Shown: positions 7,670-15,780 of the stretch, piece by piece
How the letters are laid out: each line of letters opens with the position of its first letter
Numbering within the stretch: the stretch's first letter is position 1
Assembly (NCBI GenBank): GCA_964618405.1
Contig: CAZUAY010000017.1
Location: forward strand, 1-24,002
Origin: JBBQIY01 sp964618405
GTDB taxonomy: Bacteria > Verrucomicrobiota > Kiritimatiellia > RFP12 > UBA3636
Length of the DNA stretch: 24,002 nucleotides
Direction: 5' to 3'
Notes under the pieces: generated by a model
Databases searched by the model: none
The model's input: the letters and a program-made list of their open reading frames with translations, nothing else
What the model was told of the DNA's origin: nothing
Translations under genes and position numbers: made by a program

Positions 7670-9503
7670 CGCCGAGCGCCTGCGTCTGGGCGCTATTTCG
7701 GCTGTAATGTTCCTTGGATTCCTCTACCTCGGAGCTTCTCTGTATACAATACAGGTGAGCGATTCGGAGTCTTATTCGGACGCCCAAGATGCGTATAGTT
7801 TCCGTCGGGTGCGGTTGCCAGCGACGCGCGGGAGAATTCTTGACCGTGACGGCAAGGTTCTGGCGGATAATAAGCCGTCTTACTGCGTTGCGCTGTACAT
7901 TGAGGAGTTGCGCCAGACAGGCTCGTGGTCGAACACGGTGAATCATGTCGATGCGCTGGTCGAGAGCATTTCGACGATTATCGACAAGCCACGGGAGGTC
8001 GATAAAGATGCCATTTGGGCACACATTACGCGGCGGCGTCCCATTCCACTTTTTGCTTTCAGTGGCCTCGACGACGCCCAGATGGCGCGTCTGGCCGAAT
8101 GGCCTGGGTCGCTCCCCGGAACGGATATTTATGTAGGCTCCGAGCGCATTTATCCCTTCGGCGACATGGCCTCGCACATCATCGGATACGTTGGCAGGGG
8201 GCAACCACGCGAAGCGGTTGAGGAAGAGCCGGATGCCACTGAGGAGCAGGAGGATTTTAATTTTTATTTGCCGGATCTTGCGGGACGAGAAGGTATCGAG
8301 TATGCCTGTGATGCTCAGCTCGCAGGCAAGGGTGGTGGTCATCTGATTCGCGTCAATGCGGTCGGCTACAAGCATGAGATCATTCCCGGCAAGCAGGCGA
8401 TTGCGGGACACGATATTGTTTTGACAATTGAGGCGGGATTGCAAAGGACTGCGGAGCTAGCCTTAGAAGGAAACCGCGGGGCGGCCGTAGTTCTCGATTG
8501 TCAAAACGGCGATATTCTGGCGATGGCAAATTCACCGCGCTATAATCTTCAAGAATTTGTCCCCGTTCTATCCAGTAAGGTTTGGAAGCGCCTTCTCAAC
8601 GATCCAGACAAACCGCTTTACAATCGCGCGTCGAGCGGCGTGTATCCGCCGGGAAGCGTTTTTAAACCGATCGTGGCACTGTGCGCACTCCGTGAGCATG
8701 CTGTTGATGAAAACGAGCTCTACACCTGCACGGGCTCGATCGTTGTGGGCGGTCGTACCTTCAATTGCTCGCATCGATACGGACATGGCGAGGTTGATCT
8801 GCGTCGTGCGATTGCCGTTTCTTGCAATCCTTATTTCATCGCGATGGGCATGAAGATGGGCTATGAGCCATCTCTCTACAACGATTGTGCGCAACTAGGA
8901 TTTGGGAAGGCGCCGGACATCGGGGTGCAGACGGCATCAGGGCTATTACCCTCGAATGCCTGGAAGCGGAAACGTTTTCGTGATAGCTGGCGCGGTGGCG
9001 ATACCGCCAACATCTCGCTGGGTCAAGGCTACCTCGGCACGACCCCGCTTCAGGTGGCGATGATGACATCCGCGATTGCGTTAGATGGAAAGCTGATGAA
9101 GCCACGCCTGATCCGCAATGCGGGGGATGGAACTGGCCTGCACGAGGCGCCCGTTGTTACGGGCAAGATGAACTGGTCTGCTCACAGTCTTAAGATTGTT
9201 AAGGCAGGAATGTACGACGTGTTAAACGAGCCTTTTGGAACCGGTCGCCGCTCAGCGGTCGTGGGAATTCGAGCCGCAGGCAAGACCGGCACCGCCGAAT
9301 ACGTCGAAAATCATGAGAAGAAAAAGCATGCCTGGATGATTGCCTTCGTTCCTTTTGATGCTCCTCGCTACGCCATTGCCGTTGTGGCGGAAGATGCCGA
9401 TTCGGGTGGTCAAACGGCTGCCGCCATTTTGAAGAAAATTTTCTTGAAGCTTTATCCTCATGCCGTTCCCATCGAAACGGAAATTATTGAAAGTATAATC
9501 TGA
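7635..9503 (+). CDS. mrdA: Penicillin-binding protein 2 (elongasome transpeptidase)
   Basis: A 622-residue class B PBP that cross-links peptidoglycan during elongation, working with RodA. It has an N-terminal membrane anchor (about 13-35), the PBP-dimer region starting TRGRILDRDGKVLADNKPSY, and a transpeptidase domain with all three active-site motifs: Ser341-Val-Phe-Lys344 (after GVYPPG), Ser396-Cys-Asn398, and Lys550-Thr-Gly (AGKTGTAEY). An acidic stretch (EEEPDATEEQED, about 198-209) lies in the dimer domain. A TTG at 7629 is an alternative start two codons earlier; the ATG at 7635 has AGGA at 7624-7627 at suitable spacing. It overlaps mreD by 35 bases and precedes rodA by six. Confidence 0.96.
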   Translation: MTTKRSAGMRIDAERLRLGAISAVMFLGFLYLGASLYTIQVSDSESYSDAQDAYSFRRVRLPATRGRILDRDGKVLADNKPSYCVALYIEELRQTGSWSNTVNHVDALVESISTIIDKPREVDKDAIWAHITRRRPIPLFAFSGLDDAQMARLAEWPGSLPGTDIYVGSERIYPFGDMASHIIGYVGRGQPREAVEEEPDATEEQEDFNFYLPDLAGREGIEYACDAQLAGKGGGHLIRVNAVGYKHEIIPGKQAIAGHDIVLTIEAGLQRTAELALEGNRGAAVVLDCQNGDILAMANSPRYNLQEFVPVLSSKVWKRLLNDPDKPLYNRASSGVYPPGSVFKPIVALCALREHAVDENELYTCTGSIVVGGRTFNCSHRYGHGEVDLRRAIAVSCNPYFIAMGMKMGYEPSLYNDCAQLGFGKAPDIGVQTASGLLPSNAWKRKRFRDSWRGGDTANISLGQGYLGTTPLQVAMMTSAIALDGKLMKPRLIRNAGDGTGLHEAPVVTGKMNWSAHSLKIVKAGMYDVLNEPFGTGRRSAVVGIRAAGKTGTAEYVENHEKKKHAWMIAFVPFDAPRYAIAVVAEDADSGGQTAAAILKKIFLKLYPHAVPIETEIIESII

Positions 9504-9529
9504 ATCCTGTGAAAACTCCCTTACCCAGT

Positions 9530-10723
9530 ATGAAGCATAATCCTTTTGCCATGAGCAAGATACCCTCCATTAATTGGGTGCTTCTTGTGTGCATGGTGCT
9601 GTTGCTGGTGATCGGCGTTTTCTTTATCCGTAGTGCCTGCGCCACGCGCACAGGAGATGTTCGTTTCCTTTATGTTAAGATGATCTACCAATGGATTCCG
9701 CTCGGGTTCGCTGCGCACGTCCTCGTGGCGAGAGCGAACTACCGCAAGTGGAATGACTGGGCTTGGGTTCTTTACGGGCTGGCGATTATCGCCCTTGTGC
9801 TGGTGATGATTCCCGGCATCGGCACTGCGCACATGGGCGCCAGGCGATGGCTATTTGGTTTTCAGCCCTCAGAATTCGCAAAATTTACCACGGTCCCCAT
9901 GCTGGCCTTTCTTCTCGTAGGCACGAATCTTCGGCAGGGCCCGGGCAAGCTTATGCTGGCGATTCTCACCGCCGCAATACCTGCCGTGATCATTGCGATG
10001 CAACCCGACTTAGGGACGGCGCTTTCGCTCGTGCCCACTGTGCTGGCCATGGCGTATGTCTCGGCTTGCGCTCCGCGTACGCTGACCGCCCTCGTTCTGT
10101 CGGGGCTCATTCTGGCTGGCGTGTTTCTGAGTGCCGTGCTGTTGCCAGAGAAACTCTCGCCCGAACGCAAGGTCCAGGTGGAACAGATTGTCGACAAAGT
10201 GATCTACCCCCATTGGAAGAAACGTATCCTCGTTTTCGCCTATCCCGATCGAGATCCTCTCGGTGCCGGCTGGAACAAGCGCCAATCCGAAATCGCCGTC
10301 GGTTCAGGCGGTACGCATGGCAAGGGCTATCTTAAAGGCACGCAAAACATTCTCGGGTTTCTGCCCCGGGCTGTTTCGTCAACCGATTTCATTTACTCCG
10401 TCATCGCTGAAGAAACTGGCTTTGCTGGAAGTCTGGTTCTTCTGGTTCTGTTCGGCGGGCTCCTGGGGAGCATCGTCGTGACCGGCATGCTTTGCAGGGA
10501 CGGCACGGGGCGGTTGATCTGCACCGGTGTTCTAGCCCTGTTGTTCACTCACATCTTCGTCAACGTAGCCATGACTATCGGCAAGATGCCCATTACCGGC
10601 ATTCCCCTACCGCTGATCAGCTACGGAGGCTCATTCACCATATCAACCATGGCCATGCTCGGCTTAGTCCAAAGCGTGGCCATTCACGGCCGGAAGCCCG
10701 TTACTGGGTCTTCTGGACCGTAA
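9530..10723 (+). CDS. rodA: Rod shape-determining protein RodA (SEDS glycosyltransferase)
   Basis: A polytopic SEDS-family peptidoglycan polymerase, about ten membrane segments, that polymerises lipid II glycan with PBP2. Family motifs are clear: GARRWLFGFQPSEFAKF, MQPDLGTALSLVPT, the long periplasmic loop with QSEIAVGSGGTHGKGYLKGTQ, DFIYSVIAEETGFAGSLVLL, and the signature MPITGIPLPLISYGGSFTIS near the C-terminus. The start is uncertain: GTG at 9509, ATG at 9530 and ATG at 9551 are all in frame and none has a good ribosome site; 9530 gives 397 residues. Being directly downstream of mrdA it is rodA rather than ftsW. Confidence 0.94.
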   Translation: MKHNPFAMSKIPSINWVLLVCMVLLLVIGVFFIRSACATRTGDVRFLYVKMIYQWIPLGFAAHVLVARANYRKWNDWAWVLYGLAIIALVLVMIPGIGTAHMGARRWLFGFQPSEFAKFTTVPMLAFLLVGTNLRQGPGKLMLAILTAAIPAVIIAMQPDLGTALSLVPTVLAMAYVSACAPRTLTALVLSGLILAGVFLSAVLLPEKLSPERKVQVEQIVDKVIYPHWKKRILVFAYPDRDPLGAGWNKRQSEIAVGSGGTHGKGYLKGTQNILGFLPRAVSSTDFIYSVIAEETGFAGSLVLLVLFGGLLGSIVVTGMLCRDGTGRLICTGVLALLFTHIFVNVAMTIGKMPITGIPLPLISYGGSFTISTMAMLGLVQSVAIHGRKPVTGSSGP

Positions 10724-10748
10724 TTTAGCCAGAAAGGCACAATAAAAA

Positions 10749-12392
10749 ATGTTTGGAAAGAACTTCTTTAAATTTAAGTGGGTCACCAAGGCAGACAAGC
10801 ATCTCAATCGCGAGATCATCGTCAATGCCGAGAAACTCGAGACGCGTGTTGCCGTTCTTGAGAACGGTCGTCTGGAAGAATTCCAGGTGGAGCACCCGAC
10901 AGAAGAGCGGCTCATCGGCTCGATCTTCAAAGGACGCATTCAGAATCTCGAGAATGAGCTTCAGGCCGCCTTCGTCAACATTGGTATGCGTAAAAATGCG
11001 TTCCTTCACTATTGGGATATGAATCCCGATGATGAATCGCTTTTGGACGATGACGAAAACTCCGAATCGCGCTCTGATTCGGGCAACGGCAACCGCCGTA
11101 AGCCGCGTAACAAACGTTTCACCAACGAAGAAATCGCCAAGCGTTTCCCGGCTGGCAGCGTCGTGACCGTGCAGGTCTCGAAGGGGCCTATTGGCACGAA
11201 GGGACCGCGCATCACAGCCAGCCTTTCGATACCAGGCCGATATCTCGTGCTCATGCCAGGAGGCACGTTGCGCGGCGTCTCTCGCAAAATCGGCGATGCC
11301 GTCGAGCGTGCGCGGCTCAAGAAGATTCTTGAGCGTCTCGAAAAGATAATCCCGACCGATTGCGGACTGATCGTGCGCACCGCTGGGTCAGGGGCATCGA
11401 AGTCGGCTTTTGTGCGCGATCTGCGTGTGTTGCTGAATAGCTATAATGATATGAAGAAGGCGATTGCCGAACAGCCCGCACCTTGCTGCATTTATGAAGA
11501 GCCGGATCTCGTCACCCGCGTCGTTCGCGACTGGATGACGGAGGATGTCGACCGCATCGTCATCGACGACCCCGTCGTTTATGAGAAGGTGCGCAAGGAG
11601 GCATCACGCATTTCGCGTCATGCCAAGAATCTCGTGCAGTTCTACGAAGGACATTATCCCATCTTCGATCACTACGGTGTTGAGAAGCAGATTGAAGAGG
11701 CCTTTCGTCGCAAGATCGCGCTGAACTCCGGTGGCTATCTGATCATCGACGAGACGGAGGCACTGATCGCTGTCGACGTCAATACGGGTCGCCACAAGGG
11801 TAAGGGATCGCAAGAGGATGCCATTCTCGAAGTGAACTTAGAAGCGGCGGATGAAGTCGCGCGCCAACTCCGACTCCGAAACATCGGTGGTCTCGTGGTG
11901 CTCGACCTCATCGATATGAAGTCGCGCAAGCATCAGCAACAAGTGTACCGTGCACTCAAGAATGCGCTCAGGCGCGACAAGGCTCGCACAAACGTGATGC
12001 AGATTTCGGAACTTGGACTTCTTGAAATGACGCGTCAGCGCTTCGAGGAAAGCTTGCTCTCGCAGATGCATCAAGCGTGCCCGTATTGTCATGGCAAGGG
12101 CCTGATCAAGTCGTCGCTACAACTCAGTGTTGATATTCAGCGCCGCTTGGTTTCGCTGATTCGCTTGCTCAAAGCGGAGAAAAAGGAATCCGATCTTCAG
12201 ATCTGCGTTCACCCCGCCATCCTCGAACGGCTGCGCACCGAGGACGAAGAAATTATCAAGAATCTGCAAAACGATTATAAGGGCCGTCTTTCATTCAAGA
12301 GCGATCCGTTGCGCCAGGCCGAGTCGTTCAGCATTGTGGACGCAACCTCTGGACAGACCCTTTTTGTGGCAGGGGAACAGCGACCCGTTTAG
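10749..12392 (+). CDS. rng: Ribonuclease E/G family endoribonuclease
   Basis: A 547-residue RNase E/G, responsible for rRNA and mRNA processing. Order of parts: a roughly 20-residue N-terminal extension, REIIVN start of the core, an S1 domain (about 55-165) interrupted by a charged insert (DDESLLDDDENSESRSDSGN, about 94-113, then a basic RRKPRNKR run), the catalytic core with Asp343 in LIAVDVNTG and Asp386 in VVLDLIDM, and the zinc-link CPYCHGKG (Cys444, Cys447). Each is offset by 40 from the E. coli RNase E residues 303, 346, 404 and 407 (recalled numbering), consistent with the extension plus insert. There is no long RNase E-type C-terminal scaffold, so it is closer to RNase G in length. 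rng next to mreBCD is a known arrangement. It begins 25 bases after rodA. Confidence 0.94.
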   Translation: MFGKNFFKFKWVTKADKHLNREIIVNAEKLETRVAVLENGRLEEFQVEHPTEERLIGSIFKGRIQNLENELQAAFVNIGMRKNAFLHYWDMNPDDESLLDDDENSESRSDSGNGNRRKPRNKRFTNEEIAKRFPAGSVVTVQVSKGPIGTKGPRITASLSIPGRYLVLMPGGTLRGVSRKIGDAVERARLKKILERLEKIIPTDCGLIVRTAGSGASKSAFVRDLRVLLNSYNDMKKAIAEQPAPCCIYEEPDLVTRVVRDWMTEDVDRIVIDDPVVYEKVRKEASRISRHAKNLVQFYEGHYPIFDHYGVEKQIEEAFRRKIALNSGGYLIIDETEALIAVDVNTGRHKGKGSQEDAILEVNLEAADEVARQLRLRNIGGLVVLDLIDMKSRKHQQQVYRALKNALRRDKARTNVMQISELGLLEMTRQRFEESLLSQMHQACPYCHGKGLIKSSLQLSVDIQRRLVSLIRLLKAEKKESDLQICVHPAILERLRTEDEEIIKNLQNDYKGRLSFKSDPLRQAESFSIVDATSGQTLFVAGEQRPV

Positions 12393-12406
12393 TTGAGGAG
12401 TTTACT

Positions 12407-13246
12407 ATGTTCTACATCGGTTGTCATTTGTCTGTCGCAGGTGGGTTCGCCGCCATGGGAAGAGACGCCCTCAAGGTCGGTGCCAATGTGTTTCAATACT
12501 TCACGCGCAACCCGCGTGGAGGGAAGGCGAAGGATATCGATCCCGCCGATGTGGAAGCCTATCTCGACCTTGCGAAGCAAAACGGTTTCGGCAAAATTCT
12601 CGCCCACGCCTCGTACACCATCAATCCCTGCTCGGCGGATAAGCGCACGCGCGATTTCGCGCATGAGATGATGGCCGACGACATGCTCCGCATGGAAGTC
12701 GTGCCTGGCAGTCTTTATAACTTCCACCCAGGGAGTCACGTGGGGCAGGGTGTCGACGCTGGCATTGAGCTGATTGTGGCCACCCTCAACGCGATCATGA
12801 AGCCCGAGCAGACAACAACCGTGTTGCTCGAAACGATGGCAGGGAAGGGGTCTGAAGTCGGCTCGACGTTTGAAGAGCTCCGCAAGATCATCGATGGCGT
12901 GAAGCTCCAAGACAAGATGGGCGTTTGCCTCGACACCTGTCATATTTCGGATGCCGGATATGACGTTATTGACGATCTCGATGGCGTGCTCGACGCCTTC
13001 GACTCGATCATTGGACTCGATCGACTCAAGGCGATTCATCTCAACGACAGCAAGAACCCACCTGCCTCGCACAAAGATCGTCATGAGAAAATTGGCGATG
13101 GCACACTAGGGCTTCAGGTCGTGAACAACGTCATTAATCATCCCAAGCTCCGCCATCTTCCTTTTTATCTCGAGACCCCGAATGAACTGGATGGTTACGC
13201 CAAAGAGATTGCGTTGCTGAAGCGTATTAGGCGCAATACCGATTAG
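12407..13246 (+). CDS. nfo: Endonuclease IV (AP endonuclease)
   Basis: A 279-residue AP endonuclease that cuts at abasic sites during base-excision repair. All nine zinc ligands known from E. coli Nfo have equivalents: His67 (LAHASY), His107 (NFHPGSH), Glu142 (LLETMAGKG), Asp176 and His179 (CLDTCH), His211 (IHLNDSK), Asp224 and His226 (KDRHEKIGDG) and Glu256 (YLETPNE). The start ATG at 12407 has a TGAGGAG ribosome site seven bases upstream. It follows rng by 14 bases, so it is probably the last gene of the elongasome-rng transcript, a repair gene riding on a cell-wall operon. Confidence 0.97.
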   Translation: MFYIGCHLSVAGGFAAMGRDALKVGANVFQYFTRNPRGGKAKDIDPADVEAYLDLAKQNGFGKILAHASYTINPCSADKRTRDFAHEMMADDMLRMEVVPGSLYNFHPGSHVGQGVDAGIELIVATLNAIMKPEQTTTVLLETMAGKGSEVGSTFEELRKIIDGVKLQDKMGVCLDTCHISDAGYDVIDDLDGVLDAFDSIIGLDRLKAIHLNDSKNPPASHKDRHEKIGDGTLGLQVVNNVINHPKLRHLPFYLETPNELDGYAKEIALLKRIRRNTD

Positions 13247-13250
13247 TAGA

Positions 13251-13268
13251 CGCGGCGTCCTCGCCGCG
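13251..13268. repeat. GC-rich hairpin after nfo
   Basis: CGCGGCG at 13251-13257 pairs perfectly with CGCCGCG at 13262-13268 around a TCCT loop. It starts four bases after the nfo stop codon. No T run follows on either strand, so it is not a standard intrinsic terminator; it may be a REP-like palindrome or protect the mRNA 3' end. The remainder of the 194-base gap up to 13441 holds a weak candidate promoter and nothing else recognised. Confidence 0.5.
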
Positions 13269-13325
13269 GTCGTGTGGCAGGGTGTCTGAGCAAGTGCAGA
13301 ATTGGTGCTTCTCGTGATGTCGATC

Positions 13326-13355
13326 TTGCGGAAGTATGCTGATCTGTGGTATGTT
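13326..13355 (+). promoter_or_regulatory. Weak candidate promoter for the sugar-kinase operon
   Basis: TTGCGG (13326-13331) and TATGTT (13350-13355) are 18 bases apart, each with three to four consensus matches. It lies about 85 bases upstream of the kinase ATG and downstream of the nfo hairpin, where a new transcript would be expected to begin. Confidence 0.3.
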
Positions 13356-13440
13356 ACGATCTAATTCAAGAGACATGGTGATGATTTTTTTTCAGTCATA
13401 GTTGACAAGGGTGCGAATTGTTTTACGGGAGAATAGTTTG

Positions 13441-14541
13441 ATGAATAAGGTTTGTATTGCTGGTTTTGGTGAAATCATGCTACGTCTGTCACCAAGGGGT
13501 AATTTGCGTCTCGTGCAGGTACTCCCCGGTGAGTTGAACGCGACATTCGGCGGCGGGGAGGCGAATGTGTGCGCATCCGTTGCCTTGTTGGGGTTACCCT
13601 CACGGTTTTTGACGGCCATACCGAAAAACCCTCTTGCTGACGCACTAGTAGCCGAATTGCGTGGGCTGGGTGTGGACACCTCGAAAATGCTCCACCTCGA
13701 CGAAGGTCGTCTTGGCATTTATTTTACTGAAGCTGGTGCAAGTCAGCGTGGGGCAGCCGTGGTCTACGACCGAGCAGGATCTTCGATTTCGATGGCTGAC
13801 GCTGGTGATTACGATTTTGACGCCATGCTCGATGGGGTTACCTGGCTCCATCTCACAGGAATCACTCCCGCGATTTCAGAGAAGGCATATCGGGCGACAC
13901 TCGCGGTGGCGGAAAAAGCATCCGTCAAGGGGATCAAGATTTCTTGCGACCTGAATTTCCGAAAAAAACTTTGGAATTGGTCGAAGCGTGTTCCTCAGAA
14001 GGAGCTTGTCCGGAATTGTATGAAGGAGATTGTTGCTTTTGTGGATCTTATTGTTGGCAATGAGGAGGATGCCTTCGATGTCTTTGGCATTTCAGCGGGT
14101 AAGACTTCCGTGGAGGCGGGAAAGCTGGAAGTGGCGGCTTATACTGAGGTTGCGGAAAAACTTTCGCAGATGTTTCCAAAAGCTACGAAAATCGCGATCA
14201 CGCTCCGCGAGAGTCTCTCGGCAAGTCACAATAACTGGGGCGCTATGCTCTATGACGCCCGTGTAGCAAAGTCGTACTTTGCGCCTGTTGAGGCCGGAGG
14301 GCAATATCGGCCTTATGAAATCTATGATATTGTCGATCGAATCGGCGGTGGCGATTCTTTTTCGGCTGGTCTTATCTATGCGCTGAACAGCGACGCGTAT
14401 GCGGAGCCCCAGACGGCACTCTCGTTTGCCGTGGCCTCAAGCTGCCTTAAACATTCAGTTTATGGCGACTACAATTATTGTACTGTCGATGAAGTGGTTT
14501 CTCTCATGAAAGGCAATGCATCAGGACGGGTAAAGCGATGA
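13441..14541 (+). CDS. kdgK: PfkB-family sugar kinase, probable 2-keto-3-deoxygluconate kinase
   Basis: A 366-residue ribokinase-family enzyme. The N-terminus (AGFGEIMLRLSPRGNLRLVQ) with the GGGEANVCASVALLG motif is characteristic of KDG kinases and close relatives; the C-terminal PfkB signature reads DRIGGGDSFSAG, with the catalytic base Asp305. Expected reaction: ATP-dependent phosphorylation of 2-keto-3-deoxygluconate in the cytoplasm, an Entner-Doudoroff or uronate-degradation step, which fits a polysaccharide degrader. The specificity is inferred and another sugar is possible. The ATG at 13441 follows GGGAGAA by a normal distance; an upstream in-frame start at 13402 is less likely. Its stop overlaps the next gene (ATGA). 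Confidence 0.8.
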   Translation: MNKVCIAGFGEIMLRLSPRGNLRLVQVLPGELNATFGGGEANVCASVALLGLPSRFLTAIPKNPLADALVAELRGLGVDTSKMLHLDEGRLGIYFTEAGASQRGAAVVYDRAGSSISMADAGDYDFDAMLDGVTWLHLTGITPAISEKAYRATLAVAEKASVKGIKISCDLNFRKKLWNWSKRVPQKELVRNCMKEIVAFVDLIVGNEEDAFDVFGISAGKTSVEAGKLEVAAYTEVAEKLSQMFPKATKIAITLRESLSASHNNWGAMLYDARVAKSYFAPVEAGGQYRPYEIYDIVDRIGGGDSFSAGLIYALNSDAYAEPQTALSFAVASSCLKHSVYGDYNYCTVDEVVSLMKGNASGRVKR

Positions 14542-15188
14542 GCAGGTTTCGCGGACTTTCTAAGATTTTTCTGAGCCTTCTAATTTTGTGCGCCTTACCG
14601 TTTGTTGTTGAGGTGCTCTTAAATTCTTATGAGCTTGCTCGCAGTCCTTGGACGAAACTCGGTGCGATCGTTACGGATGGTGGTCCTGTTAAAGCGGGTT
14701 TGAACCGAAGACTTTTTAACGAAATTCGATTCCGCTCCACAGGGATGCGCCTGTATTTCGCCTCAATGAATTTGACTGAAGATCAGGCAGATTCCCTCGT
14801 CTCCGACGTGGCGGGAAAGGTACATGTCATTAAAGGTGACCAAGAGATTTTGGCCTACAACTTTCTATTGGAGAAGAATATTACGAAAAATGTTGGCGGA
14901 CTTGATGCGCTTGAGAAACTTGGCGCCGCAGGCCTCATTGGTATCGCTCAAAAATTTGATGTTGAATGCAAGATTGTTCCTGCAACTGCAGAAGATAGAG
15001 CCGCCGCTGATGCCCTCTATAAACGGGAGTTTGGCGTCGGCGAAGCCGTTGAGATTGCTTTTGAGCTTGAGGGTTCAGTGCCTGAGGAAAGCAGGCTTAC
15101 CTTCTGCTATTCAAAGTGTCCGAGCTCGTTGCTCCACGGAACGTTTTTCGAGCGGATCGCCAAGCGATTTACTCGATCTAATTTGTAA
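14538..15188 (+). CDS. Unknown single-pass membrane or secreted protein
   Basis: A 216-residue protein I do not recognise. A basic N-terminus (MSRFRG) is followed by one hydrophobic segment (about 8-29, IFLSLLILCALPFVVEVLL), so the rest is probably outside the cytoplasm. No known motif is visible; two cysteines occur close together near the end (FCYSKCPSS). The start codon overlaps the kinase stop by 4 bp, showing translational coupling, and the DJ-1 gene follows 24 bases later. The tight linkage with a sugar kinase suggests a shared regulon, but no function can be assigned. Confidence 0.7.
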   Translation: MSRFRGLSKIFLSLLILCALPFVVEVLLNSYELARSPWTKLGAIVTDGGPVKAGLNRRLFNEIRFRSTGMRLYFASMNLTEDQADSLVSDVAGKVHVIKGDQEILAYNFLLEKNITKNVGGLDALEKLGAAGLIGIAQKFDVECKIVPATAEDRAAADALYKREFGVGEAVEIAFELEGSVPEESRLTFCYSKCPSSLLHGTFFERIAKRFTRSNL

Positions 15189-15197
15189 AAATCTAAA

Positions 15198-15205
15198 AGA
15201 GGAGG
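15198..15205 (+). promoter_or_regulatory. Strong ribosome binding site of the DJ-1 gene
   Basis: AGAGGAGG lies seven bases before the ATG at 15213, the strongest Shine-Dalgarno match in this operon and decisive for the start. Confidence 0.75.
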
Positions 15206-15212
15206 ATTTACT

Positions 15213-15764
15213 ATGCGTGTCGTTGTACCCCTAGCAAATGGAGTTGAGGAAACCGAGGCCATTACGATTATCGATGTGCTCAAGCGCGGTGGTATCGAGG
15301 TGATTTCCGTTTCGATGGATGAATTCGGTCTGGACATCGAAGGTGCTCATCAGATTGGGCTTGTTGCCGATGTTAGTTGGGATGATGGCGATGTTGAGTC
15401 TGCGGACATGATCGTTTTACCTGGGGGGATGGTGGGGATGCGAACCCTAAAAGCCGATTCCCGAGTCTTAGCGGCACTTCAATATTTTAACAAGAATGGC
15501 AAGTTCATTGGTGCCATTTGTGCGGCTCCTGCCGTGCTACAAGAAGCTGGCGTGCTGAAAGGGCGGAAAGTGGTTTGCTATCCCGGAATGGAAGCAAATC
15601 TTCCCGATGCCGTCTTTGTGCCCAATTGCAATGTGGTACGTGATGACAATATTATTACGGGTACAGGACCTGCAACCGCGATGGAGTTCGCCCTTGCGAT
15701 TCTAGAAATGCTTGTAGGTTCTGAGTGCCGGAACGAGACGGCAAAGGGGCTGCTCTTCCCATAG
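15213..15764 (+). CDS. DJ-1/PfpI family protein (DJ-1/YajL clade)
   Basis: A 183-residue class-I glutamine-amidotransferase-like fold protein. The nucleophile-elbow cysteine is Cys103 in GAICAAPAVL, and the glutamate that partners it in DJ-1 is Glu15 in VEETEA. The GTGPATAMEFALAILE segment near the end is typical of DJ-1, YajL and ThiJ proteins. Members act in protection against oxidative or carbonyl stress (glyoxalase III or debated deglycase activity). In this operon, directly after a sugar kinase, a role in handling reactive sugar breakdown products is possible but inferred. The next gene starts 16 bases downstream. Confidence 0.88.
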   Translation: MRVVVPLANGVEETEAITIIDVLKRGGIEVISVSMDEFGLDIEGAHQIGLVADVSWDDGDVESADMIVLPGGMVGMRTLKADSRVLAALQYFNKNGKFIGAICAAPAVLQEAGVLKGRKVVCYPGMEANLPDAVFVPNCNVVRDDNIITGTGPATAMEFALAILEMLVGSECRNETAKGLLFP

Positions 15765-15780
15765 CGGAGCAGATCGATTA

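Noticed and set aside
7548..8444. Long open frame (298 codons) on the minus strand
   Set aside because: It lies opposite the PBP2 gene, whose motifs are unmistakable; the antisense product has no recognisable domain and is rich in Arg/His as expected of a shadow frame.
12389..13084. 231-codon open frame on the minus strand
   Set aside because: Fully antisense to endonuclease IV, which has all nine metal ligands; no domain of its own.
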